Shown piece by piece: positions 7,289 to 13,595 of a stretch of 13,595 nucleotides of DNA (its first letter is position 1; each line of letters starts with the position of its first letter). Source of the stretch: Betaproteobacteria bacterium (lineage in GTDB: Bacteria > Pseudomonadota > Gammaproteobacteria > Burkholderiales > Burkholderiaceae_C); NCBI GenBank assembly GCA_005882155.1, contig VBCQ01000178.1:1-13595 (forward strand). Reading direction: 5' to 3'. The position numbers and the translations under genes were made by a program. The notes beneath the pieces are model-generated. The model was not told the DNA's origin. It did not search any database and worked only from the letters and a program-made list of their open reading frames with translations.

Positions 7289-7993
7289 ATGACGATCAAC
7301 GCCGATCCGCAAGAGCTCGCGAAATTCAGCGAGCTCGCGCACCGCTGGTGGGACACCGAAAGCGAATTTCGGCCGCTGCACCAGATCAACCCCTTGCGGC
7401 TCGACTGGATCGACCAGCATGCGCGGCTCGCCGGCAAGCAGGTGCTCGATGTCGGCTGCGGCGGCGGCATCCTCGCCGACGCGATGGCGCGCCGCGGCGC
7501 CAAGGTGCTGGGCATCGACCTCGCCACCAAGGCCTTGAAAGTCGCTCAGCTGCACGCGCTCGAGGCCGGCACCCCATCGGTCGAGTACCGCGAGATCGCA
7601 GCCGAAGCCTTGGCCGACGAAATGCCGGGTGCCTTCGACGCTGTCACTTGCATGGAAATGCTCGAGCATGTGCCCGACGCGCCGTCGGTCGTGCGTGCCT
7701 GCGCCACGCTGGTGAAGCCGGGCGGCTGGGTGTTCTTCTCGACGATCAACCGCAACGCGAAGGCCTTCGTGTTCGCGATCGTCGGTGCCGAACACCTGCT
7801 CAGGCTCTTGCCCAAGGGCACGCATGAGTACGCACGCTTCATTCGGCCGAGCGAGCTCGCCAAGGCATGCCGCGATGCCGGCCTCGCGCTGCACGACACG
7901 CGCGGCATGGAGTACAACCCGATCACACGGCGCTACTGGCTGTCCGGCGACACCAGCGTGAACTATCTGGTCTCGTGCCGAAAGCCGGTATGA
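7289..7993 (+). CDS. ubiG: bifunctional ubiquinone O-methyltransferase
   Basis: SAM-dependent O-methylation of the two hydroxyl groups of ubiquinone intermediates, at the inner membrane face. The 234-aa product matches UbiG end to end: N-terminus MTINADPQELAKFSELAHRWWD, substrate strip FRPLHQINPLRLDWI (28-41), SAM motif I VLDVGCGGGIL (52-62), the acidic GIDLA (75-79), CMEMLEHVPD (121-130), and LVKPGGWVFFSTINR. I chose ATG 7289 because it gives the family's usual start; an upstream in-frame ATG at 7247 overlaps the terminator tail and would add an unlikely 14 residues. A TACCAT at 7276-7281 could be a -10, which would place transcription start almost at the ATG. ubiG overlaps gph by ATGA. Confidence 0.96.
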   Translation: MTINADPQELAKFSELAHRWWDTESEFRPLHQINPLRLDWIDQHARLAGKQVLDVGCGGGILADAMARRGAKVLGIDLATKALKVAQLHALEAGTPSVEYREIAAEALADEMPGAFDAVTCMEMLEHVPDAPSVVRACATLVKPGGWVFFSTINRNAKAFVFAIVGAEHLLRLLPKGTHEYARFIRPSELAKACRDAGLALHDTRGMEYNPITRRYWLSGDTSVNYLVSCRKPV

Positions 7994-8655
7994 GCCTCGC
8001 GACGCGGGTCGTGCTGTTCGACCTCGACGGCACCCTGATCGACAGCGCGCCCGACCTCGCCGGCGCGGCCAACGACCTGCGCAGTGCGCATGGCTTGCCG
8101 GCGTTGCCGCTCGAGCGCTTCCGCCCGATGGTCGGCTCGGGGGCGCGCGGCATGGTCGGCGTGGCCTTCGATCTCGGGCCCGACGACGCGCGCTTTGCGT
8201 CGCTGCGCGACGACTTTCTGCGCCGCTACGAAGAGCGCATGACACGCGAGACGCAGGTCTTCGCGTCGGTGCTGCCGCTGCTCGACGCGCTCGACCGGCT
8301 CGGCCACCCGTGGGGCGTGGTCACAAACAAGGCGGGCCGCTTCACCGACCCGCTGGTGCGCTCGCTGGGCCTGCATTCGAGGGCGATCACGGTGATCGCC
8401 GGCGACACCACGCCGCACTCGAAGCCGCATCCGGCGCCGCTGCTCGAAGCCGCTCGGCGCGCCGGCTGGAGCCCGGCGCAATGCATGTACGTCGGCGACG
8501 ATTTGCGCGACGTACAGGCCGGCCACGCCGCGGGCATGACGACGGTGATCGCCGCCTGGGGCTACCTCGGCAGCGGCGAGCCGATCGAGTCCTGGGGCGC
8601 CGACCACATCATCCGAACCCCCGACGAGTTATTGAACCTTTTGGCCATGGCCTAA
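7990..8655 (+). CDS. gph: HAD-family phosphatase, phosphoglycolate phosphatase-like (Gph or MupP)
   Basis: A 221-aa cytosolic HAD hydrolase. The catalytic motifs are all present: FDLDGTLIDS (nucleophile Asp11, Asp13), VVTNK (Thr112-Lys114), SKPHP (Lys145) and GDDLRDVQAG (Asp170, Asp171), with a helical cap between motifs I and II. The annotation as Gph (2-phosphoglycolate to glycolate, metabolite repair of DNA-damage products) follows the family. In Pseudomonas the phosphatase next to ubiG is MupP, acting on MurNAc-6-phosphate in muropeptide recycling, and sequence alone does not separate the two here. The ATG overlaps the ubiG TGA (ATGA), so the two are co-translated. The last codons may contain the ssrA promoter. 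Confidence 0.88.
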   Translation: MSLATRVVLFDLDGTLIDSAPDLAGAANDLRSAHGLPALPLERFRPMVGSGARGMVGVAFDLGPDDARFASLRDDFLRRYEERMTRETQVFASVLPLLDALDRLGHPWGVVTNKAGRFTDPLVRSLGLHSRAITVIAGDTTPHSKPHPAPLLEAARRAGWSPAQCMYVGDDLRDVQAGHAAGMTTVIAAWGYLGSGEPIESWGADHIIRTPDELLNLLAMA

Positions 8656-8658
8656 ACT
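8632..8658 (+). promoter_or_regulatory. candidate ssrA promoter inside the end of gph, with a palindromic spacer
   Basis: TTGAAC (8632-8637) and TAAACT (8653-8658) match -35 and -10 in four of six bases each, 15 bp apart. TAAACT overlaps the gph TAA. The spacer holds a perfect 10-bp palindrome, GGCCATGGCC (8643-8652), directly against the -10. The tmRNA 5' end is at 8670, so some promoter must lie here or further up in gph, or ssrA is cut from a gph transcript. Confidence 0.4.
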
Positions 8659-8669
8659 AAGGGCTTCCT

Positions 8670-9042
8670 GGGGCCGACTTGGCTTCGACGTGGGTGCGGA
8701 GTTGGAACAGGGCATGCCGAGGGCCAGGCACCTCGTAAATCCATCTGGATCAAAGTAACTGCGAACGACTCTTCGTACGCTCTCGCCGCTTAAAACCGGT
8801 GAGCTTCGCAACGGTTGGCCGATGGGCCGGGCTTGAGGGCTAACGCCCGATAGCTGCGAAGTCATACACATGGGCTCGCTCTGGGTCGGGTCACTCGGCA
8901 CAGAGCTAAATCAAGTGACTCGGGGTGGACGCAGCGTGCTGCTGCGCGGCGCTCACCCTCAAATCCAAATCAGCCAGCTAAGCATGTAGATCTGCCCGAT
9001 GATGGCTTGCGGACGGGGGTTCGATTCCCCCCGGCTCCACCA
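8670..9042 (+). ncRNA. ssrA: transfer-messenger RNA (tmRNA)
   Basis: Rescues stalled ribosomes by trans-translation with SmpB, adding a degradation tag. Both ends form the alanyl-tRNA-like half: 5' GGGGCC pairs with 3' GGCTCC, including the G3-U wobble that AlaRS requires, followed by discriminator A and encoded CCA (9040-9042). The T arm with GGTTCGATTCC lies at about 9018-9029, and the 5' end continues GACTTGGCTTCGACGTGG as in other tmRNAs. The 373-nt length and the internal tag reading frame with its stop at 8791-8793 fit a one-piece bacterial tmRNA with pseudoknots after the tag. It lies 14 bp after gph and has its own terminator. RNase P and 3' exonucleases would make the mature ends. 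Confidence 0.97.
8761..8793 (+). other. tmRNA proteolysis-tag reading frame (ANDSSYALAA)
   Basis: The resume codon is GCG at 8761 and the ten codons give ANDSSYALAA, ending in TAA. The AND start and the YALAA end are the conserved parts: the LAA tail is the ClpXP recognition signal. The middle Ser-Ser replaces the charged residues found in many proteobacterial tags such as E. coli ANDENYALAA. Confidence 0.93.
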
Positions 9043-9072
9043 AGACACAGCTGCGATGTCCAGGACAGCACA

Positions 9073-9106
9073 GCGCCCCCTTGAAGGCTTCGGGGGCGCG
9101 GTTTTT
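9073..9106 (+). terminator. rho-independent terminator of ssrA
   Basis: GCGCCCCC (9073-9080) pairs with GGGGGCGC (9092-9099); the 11-nt loop contains a further GAA/TTC pairing, and GTTTTT (9101-9106) follows after one G. It lies 30 bp after the tmRNA 3' end and should separate ssrA from rpoD. Confidence 0.92.
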
Positions 9107-9107
9107 G

Positions 9108-9204
9108 CTGGTTGCGAATCGGCAACCGGACCCCAGATAGCTTCAGCCCCCTTGCAGGCCGCGATAAAAACCGGCCTGACGCAAATTGCACTTTGTACAG
9201 ACCG
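9108..9204 (+). promoter_or_regulatory. rpoD upstream region with two inverted repeats
   Basis: Two inverted repeats precede rpoD: GGTTGC/GCAACC (9110-9115 and 9122-9127, extendable by two pairs) and CAGGCCG/CGGCCTG (9155-9161 and 9172-9178) around an A-rich loop CGATAAAAAC. No clear -35/-10 pair is visible; GATAAA in the loop is a possible -10. The rpoD ATG has no strong Shine-Dalgarno, so the leader structure may matter for translation. Confidence 0.4.
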
Positions 9205-11217
9205 ATGACACCGAAGAAAACCGCCCCTCGCGCTGAGCTCCTCGGCGACGACACCATTGCCCTCGAAGCGGCGCCGCAACGCGACGCCGCGGCCAAGCCG
9301 TTTCGCGTGAAGGTGCCGAAATCGAAGCAGCGGGCGCTGATCCGCGAGTTCGGCCTCGACGTGAGCGACCTCACCGAAGAAGAAGCCAACAAGCGCCGCG
9401 CCGAGCTGAAGGTGCTCGTGAAGACCGGCAAGACGCGCGGCTACCTGACGCAGCAGGAAATCAACGACCACCTGCCCGAAAAGCTGATCGACGCCGAGGT
9501 GCTCGAGGCGACGGTGAAGATGCTCAACGACATGGGCATCGCCGTCTACGAGGAAGCGCCCGACGCTGCGACGCTGCTGGTGGCCGGCGGCGCCGGCACG
9601 GCGGGGTCCGAGGACGAAGCCGAAGAAGCGGCCGAGGCCGCGTTGTCGACCGTCGACTCGGAATTCGGCCGCACGACCGACCCGGTTCGCATGTACATGC
9701 GCGAGATGGGCTCGTTCGAGCTGTTGACGCGTGAGGGCGAGATCGACATCGCCAAACGCATCGAGAGCGGACTGCAGGCGATGATGCTCGCGATCTCGGC
9801 ATCGCCGTCGGTGATGGCCGAGATCCTCGCGCTCGGCGAGAAGGTCGCGGCCGCTGAGCTTGCAATCTCCGATGTCGTCGATGGCTTCGTTGTCGCCGGC
9901 GAGGCCGACGACTACGTGGCCGAGGAAGACGTCGACTCGTTCGACGACAGCGACGACGATGACGACGGCCAAGGCGGCAGCCGCGCGATGACGCGACGCC
10001 TCGAAGAAATGCGCGTCGCCGCGCTCGACAAGTTCGCGGCGATGCGCGCGAGCTTCGAGAAATTGCACAAGGCCTTCGACAAGAGCGGCTACGACTCGCC
10101 GGCCTACCGCAAGGCGCAGCGCGCGCTGAGCGACGAGATGATGACGATCCGCTTCACGGTGAAGACGATCGACCGGCTGTGCGGCATGCTGCGCTCGCAG
10201 GTCGACGACGTGCGCCGCCACGAGCGCGAGATCCGCAGGATCGCGGTCGACAAGTGCGGCATGCCGCAGCAGCGTTTCATCGAGCGCTTTCCGCCCAACG
10301 CGCTGAACCTCGCGTGGGTCGAGACCGAGGCTGCAGCGGGCAAGCCCTACAGCGCCGCGCTCGGCCGCCATGCGCCGCCGATTCGCGAGCTGCAGGCCAA
10401 GCTGATCGACGTGCAAGCGCGGGTCGTGATCCCGCTCGACGATCTGAAGGCGATCAACAAGAAAATGAACGACGGCGAGCGTGCATCGCTCGACGCCAAA
10501 AAGGAAATGATCGAGGCCAACCTGCGCCTCGTGATCTCGATCGCGAAGAAGTACGCCAACCGCGGCATGCAGTTCCTCGACCTGATTCAGGAAGGCAACG
10601 TCGGCCTGATGAAAGCAGTGCAGAAGTTCGAGTACCGCCGCGGCTTCAAGTTTTCGACCTACGCGACTTGGTGGATTCGCCAGGCGATCACGCGCGCGAT
10701 TGCCGACCAGGCGCGCACGATCCGCGTTCCGGTGCACATGATCGAGACCATCAACAGGTTGAATCGCCTGAGCCGCGCCCACTTGCAGGAGTTCGGCGTC
10801 GAGCCCGACGCGCCGACGCTGGCGAAGAAGCTCGACCTGCCCGAGGCGAAGATTCGCCAGGTGATGAAGATCGCGAAGGAACCGGTCTCGATGGAGCTGC
10901 CGGTCGGCGACGACGGCGACACCACGCTCGGCGATTTTCTCGAGGACACCAACAACGTCGCCCCGATGGAAGCCGCGATGCAGACGAGCTTGCGCGGCGT
11001 CGTCAACGAGGCGCTCGAAAGCCTTACAGCGCGTGAAGCGAAGGTCGTGCGCATGCGCTTCGGCATCGACATGAGCAGCGACCACACGCTGGACGAAGTC
11101 GGTCGGCAGTTCGACCTCACGCGCGAGCGCATTCGGCAGATTGAGGCCAAGGCGATGCGCAAGCTCAAGCACCCGAGCCGCGCCGACAAGCTGCGCACCT
11201 ACGCCGACATGATCTAG
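9205..11217 (+). CDS. rpoD: RNA polymerase primary sigma factor (sigma-70)
   Basis: Directs core RNA polymerase to housekeeping promoters. The 670-aa product shows all sigma-70 regions: 1.1 (about 33-118, KQRALIREFGLDVSDLTEEE...LNDMGIAVYEE), 1.2 (about 158-190, DPVRMYMREMGSFELLTREGE), an acidic non-conserved region with a D/E run (about 233-255), region 2 from KKEMIEANLRLVISIAKKYA (about 433) through WWIRQAITRAIADQARTIRVP (-10 recognition, about 488-508), region 3 (SRAHLQEFG...), and region 4.2 TLDEVGRQFDLTRERIRQIEAKA (about 629-651, -35 binding) ending LKHPSRADKL. ATG 9205 is chosen; a TTG at 9112 just after the ssrA terminator lacks any ribosome site. Many Burkholderiales RpoD proteins have a longer Lys/Ala-rich N-terminus, so this one is comparatively short. 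Divergence from its neighbours is not seen. Confidence 0.97.
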   Translation: MTPKKTAPRAELLGDDTIALEAAPQRDAAAKPFRVKVPKSKQRALIREFGLDVSDLTEEEANKRRAELKVLVKTGKTRGYLTQQEINDHLPEKLIDAEVLEATVKMLNDMGIAVYEEAPDAATLLVAGGAGTAGSEDEAEEAAEAALSTVDSEFGRTTDPVRMYMREMGSFELLTREGEIDIAKRIESGLQAMMLAISASPSVMAEILALGEKVAAAELAISDVVDGFVVAGEADDYVAEEDVDSFDDSDDDDDGQGGSRAMTRRLEEMRVAALDKFAAMRASFEKLHKAFDKSGYDSPAYRKAQRALSDEMMTIRFTVKTIDRLCGMLRSQVDDVRRHEREIRRIAVDKCGMPQQRFIERFPPNALNLAWVETEAAAGKPYSAALGRHAPPIRELQAKLIDVQARVVIPLDDLKAINKKMNDGERASLDAKKEMIEANLRLVISIAKKYANRGMQFLDLIQEGNVGLMKAVQKFEYRRGFKFSTYATWWIRQAITRAIADQARTIRVPVHMIETINRLNRLSRAHLQEFGVEPDAPTLAKKLDLPEAKIRQVMKIAKEPVSMELPVGDDGDTTLGDFLEDTNNVAPMEAAMQTSLRGVVNEALESLTAREAKVVRMRFGIDMSSDHTLDEVGRQFDLTRERIRQIEAKAMRKLKHPSRADKLRTYADMI

Positions 11218-11229
11218 GCGCCGCAGACG

Positions 11230-11264
11230 AGCAGCCACAGCGCCGTTCCGGTGCCGTGGCTGCT
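11230..11264 (+). terminator. hairpin after rpoD, possible terminator
   Basis: AGCAGCCAC (11230-11238) pairs with GTGGCTGCT (11256-11264), with further inner pairing of GCGCC with GGTGC. It begins 13 bp after the rpoD stop. The following TATGCGTTCC is poor in T, so termination may be weak. A second small inverted repeat GCGTT-CCT-AACGC (11268-11280) follows, ahead of the kinase gene. Confidence 0.6.
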
Positions 11265-11300
11265 TATGCGTTCCTAACGCGCGCTCTGCTACGGTGCGTC

Positions 11301-12887
11301 ATGAAGCTTGCGGACGCAACTGCGCCCAAGCCGTGGACCTACGGGCTCTTGTCCGGCGCCGCGGTCTGGGCGGCGGCATGGGCCGGCATGTTGTGGCTCG
11401 ACGGCAAGGTCGACTTGGCCAACCTCGCAATGGTGCTCGTGCTCGGCGCGGCGGTGGCGACGCTGTGGCTGCCGGTCAGCGTATCGGTACTCGCCAGTAC
11501 CGCGGCCGTGCTCGCGTTCAATTGGGTTTTCGTGCCGCCGCGCGGCACCTTCGTCGTCGACCTGCGCCAGGACGCGCTGCTGCTCGGCGCGATGCTGCTC
11601 GTCACCTGGATCGTCGCCGCGCTGATCGCGCTGCAGCGTGCTGCTGCCGAGCATGCGCGAGGTCATGCACAGCAGGCCGAGCAGCTGCGCCGCTTCGGCG
11701 ACGCGCTGCGCGACTCTTCCGATCCGCTCGCCGATGCGTCGCTGCTGCAGCAAGCGCTCGCCGAACTCAGCCGTGCTGCAGTCAAGCTGCTGGTCCTGAA
11801 GACGGCGATGCCGCAGACCAACGACGCAGACAGCGTGGAGCTGCTCGGTGCGCCCACAGCGGAGCAGCTCGAAGGCCTTTGGCACTGCGCGCGCCGTCGC
11901 GCGGCATTCGGTCCGGGCACCGGCCGCTACGAGGAACTGCAGGATTGGTATCTGCCGCTGCGAAGCCGCGACGGCAGCGTCGGCGCGGCGTTCATCGAGA
12001 TGGCTCTCGGCAGCGCCGCCGACGCCGCGCCGCGCCAGCAGGCGCAGGCCTTGTGCGACCAGTACGCGCTGGCGCTGGAGCGCGCGATGAGCTCGCGCGC
12101 CGCGAGCGATGCGCGCAACGAAGCGCAAACCCAGAGCGTTCGCAACGCGATGCTCGCGGCCATCTCGCATGACTACCGCACGCCGCTGGCGACGATCATG
12201 GGCGCGGCGTCGTCGCTTGCCGACCAGGGCGATCGGCTCGACGCCGCGCAACGCGAGCGCCTTGCGCGGACGATCGTCGAAGAGTCGATTCAATTGAGCC
12301 GGTTGACCGACAACACGCTGCAGCTCGCGCGGCTCGATGCGCCCGGCATGCAGTTGCGGCTCGATTGGGAATCGGCCGAAGAGCTGGTCGGCACGATCTT
12401 GCGTCGGGTGCGCGGCCACGATCTGCAGCGGCGCGTTCGCGCTCGTCTCGAGCCGGGTCTGCCGCTGGTGCGCTGCGACGCGCTGTTGCTCGCGCAAATG
12501 CTCGACAACCTGGTCGACAACGCTTTGAAATACAGCGAGTCGCCGGCGCCGGTCGAGATTCTCGTTCGGCGACAAGCCGGCCACGTCGTGTTCGCCGTTC
12601 GCGATCGCGGTGCCGGCGTTGCGCCGGCGTGGCGCGAGCGCATCTTCGACGCTTTCCAGCGCGGGCTCGAACCCGGCGCATTGGATGCGTCGTCTACCGA
12701 CCATCAGCCGGCTCAGCGCGGCGCCGGCGTCGGCCTTGCCGTGTGTCGCGCGATCGCGCGCGCGCATGGCGGCGAGATGCGGTTGCGAGCGCGCGCCCAC
12801 GGCGGGTCGAGCTTCGAGTTCTGGCTCCCCGAAGCGGCGCCGCCTGCCGCCGTCGAGCCGCAGACGGACGAGAAAGCCGCGCGATGA
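11301..12887 (+). CDS. membrane sensor histidine kinase with DUF4118 (KdpD-type) domain, lacking the KdpD N-terminus
   Basis: A 528-aa inner-membrane histidine kinase. It opens with four hydrophobic helices (about 13-34, 40-59, 61-79, 91-112) forming the DUF4118 domain of KdpD, with the family-like WVFVPPRGTFVV loop. A GAF-like cytosolic segment follows (about 135-260), then HisKA with AAISHDYRTPLATIMGAASSL (phospho-acceptor His290), and HATPase_c with the N box LDNLVDNALKYSE (about 401-413), G1 DRGAG (435-439), F box FDAFQRG and G2 GAGVGLA. E. coli KdpD has about 890 residues; the roughly 380-residue N-terminal KdpD/Usp part is absent, and no broken remnant lies upstream, only the rpoD stop. 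The H box has Tyr where KdpD has Leu (HDYRTP). The start is ATG 11301; an upstream start at 11256 lies in the hairpin. It overlaps its regulator by ATGA. The signal it senses is unknown. Confidence 0.9.
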   Translation: MKLADATAPKPWTYGLLSGAAVWAAAWAGMLWLDGKVDLANLAMVLVLGAAVATLWLPVSVSVLASTAAVLAFNWVFVPPRGTFVVDLRQDALLLGAMLLVTWIVAALIALQRAAAEHARGHAQQAEQLRRFGDALRDSSDPLADASLLQQALAELSRAAVKLLVLKTAMPQTNDADSVELLGAPTAEQLEGLWHCARRRAAFGPGTGRYEELQDWYLPLRSRDGSVGAAFIEMALGSAADAAPRQQAQALCDQYALALERAMSSRAASDARNEAQTQSVRNAMLAAISHDYRTPLATIMGAASSLADQGDRLDAAQRERLARTIVEESIQLSRLTDNTLQLARLDAPGMQLRLDWESAEELVGTILRRVRGHDLQRRVRARLEPGLPLVRCDALLLAQMLDNLVDNALKYSESPAPVEILVRRQAGHVVFAVRDRGAGVAPAWRERIFDAFQRGLEPGALDASSTDHQPAQRGAGVGLAVCRAIARAHGGEMRLRARAHGGSSFEFWLPEAAPPAAVEPQTDEKAAR

Positions 12888-13595
12888 CGCTCGCCGTGCT
12901 GCTGGTCGAAGACGATCGCGAGCTGCGCACGACGCTGCGCGATGCGCTCGCGGTCGAAGGCTACAAGGTCTACACGGCCGCCAGCTTGCGCGAGGGCATG
13001 GCGCTTCTCGAGCATATGCCCGAGCAGTCGGCGCACGCCGATGATCCCGCTGTCGACCTGATCGTCCTCGACCTCGGATTGCCCGACGGCGATGGCGAGA
13101 CCTTGCTCAGCGCCCATCGCCGGCGCCATGCCACGCCGGTCATCGTGATCTCGGCGCGGCAAGGCGATGGACAGAAGATCCGGCTGCTCGACGGCGGCGC
13201 CGACGACTATCTCGTCAAGCCGTTCAGCATCGGCGAGCTGCTGGCCCGCATGCGCGTCAGCCTGCGCCATCGGGGAACGAATCTGAAGGCGGCGATCACG
13301 CGCTACGACGACGGCGGCCTCGCCATCGACATCGCGAGCCGTGACGTGAGCCTCGATGGCTCCCCGGTCCATCTGACGCCGACCGAATTCGCGCTGCTGG
13401 CCCGCCTCGTGCGAAGCGCCGGCCAAGTCGTCACGCATCGCCAATTGCTGACCGACGTGTGGGGCGCCGAATTCGCCGAGCACACGCACTACCTGCGTCT
13501 GTACATGGCGCAACTGCGGGCCAAGCTGGAGGCCGATCCGGCCGACCCGCAACGCCTGTTGACCGACCCCGGCGTGGGCTACCGCCTGATCGATG
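12884..13595 (+). CDS. OmpR/KdpE-family response regulator, 3' end cut by window edge
   Basis: A DNA-binding response regulator, 237 codons visible, most of the family's 225-245. The receiver domain has the acidic pocket VEDD (8-11), phospho-acceptor Asp63 in IVLDLGLPDGDG, switch Ser90 in VIVISA and Lys112 in VKPFS. An OmpR-type winged helix follows (about 145-236) with HLTPTEFALLARLV, GQVVTHRQLLTDVWG, the recognition helix THYLRLYMAQLRAKLE and TDPGVGYRLID, which resembles the end of KdpE. Its ATG overlaps the kinase TGA, so the two form one two-component system phosphorylating at Asp63. Targets are unknown; kdpFABC is not in the window and may lie beyond the edge or elsewhere. Confidence 0.92.
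   Translation, partial: MTLAVLLVEDDRELRTTLRDALAVEGYKVYTAASLREGMALLEHMPEQSAHADDPAVDLIVLDLGLPDGDGETLLSAHRRRHATPVIVISARQGDGQKIRLLDGGADDYLVKPFSIGELLARMRVSLRHRGTNLKAAITRYDDGGLAIDIASRDVSLDGSPVHLTPTEFALLARLVRSAGQVVTHRQLLTDVWGAEFAEHTHYLRLYMAQLRAKLEADPADPQRLLTDPGVGYRLID

Noticed and set aside
9112..9204. A TTG start at 9112 adding 31 residues to RpoD
   Set aside because: It directly follows the ssrA terminator T-tract, has no ribosome site, and encodes non-sigma-like sequence.
8959..11238. A 759-codon open frame on the minus strand opposite rpoD, and a shorter one at 8970-9431
   Set aside because: They lie antisense to a certain gene, are Arg/His/Ala-rich as expected from GC bias, and their ends (GESNPRPQ, GGNRTPV) are the well-known spurious peptides read from the antisense of tmRNA/tRNA 3' ends.
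11289..12800. A 503-codon minus-strand frame opposite the histidine kinase
   Set aside because: It is antisense to a gene with all kinase motifs, has no recognisable domain, and is explained by high GC.

Overview
The window is high-GC chromosomal core DNA from a betaproteobacterium. The gene families, the gyrA / ompA / ubiG-gph neighbourhood, the ssrA tmRNA sequence and the strong third-position G+C bias all point to Burkholderiales, probably near the Rubrivivax-Leptothrix-Methylibium group. The taxon is inferred from gene content; no search was run. I see no phage, insertion sequence, CRISPR array or defence locus.

Left half (1-6250, minus strand), in transcription order: gyrA (DNA gyrase A), a secreted DUF2059 protein, pheA (chorismate mutase-prephenate dehydratase), tyrA (prephenate/arogenate dehydrogenase) and aroA (EPSP synthase, running off the left edge). 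Spacing is tight: gyrA and the DUF2059 gene overlap as TGATG, and DUF2059 and pheA are 5 bp apart. This part of the cluster makes shikimate-pathway product and channels chorismate to Phe and Tyr. The gyrA reading frame is broken near 5019/5020, where a block of about 22-28 codons is missing and the frame shifts. Both halves are otherwise excellent GyrA, so an assembly error or a recent deletion is more likely than an old pseudogene. A GC-rich perfect palindrome with a trailing conserved-looking tail fills the pheA-tyrA gap, and a second, 18-bp palindrome sits on the tyrA stop.

Middle (6251-9042, plus strand): a divergent intergenic region, then an OmpA-like lipid-free periplasmic/outer-membrane protein with a long polyproline linker, tandem terminator hairpins, an ubiG-gph pair overlapping by ATGA (ubiquinone methyltransferase and a HAD phosphatase), and ssrA (tmRNA), whose tag reads ANDSSYALAA. 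The ssrA 5' end lies only 14 bp after the gph stop, so its promoter must overlap gph.

Right part (9043-13595, plus strand): a strong ssrA terminator, a leader with two inverted repeats, rpoD (primary sigma factor), a hairpin, and a two-component pair overlapping by ATGA: a DUF4118 (KdpD-type) membrane histidine kinase without the KdpD sensor N-terminus, and an OmpR/KdpE-type response regulator cut by the right edge.

No undescribed system is evident. The observations most worth checking are the gyrA lesion, the intergenic palindromes, the absence of serC and hisC from the aromatic cluster, and the KdpDE-like pair with no visible kdpFABC.
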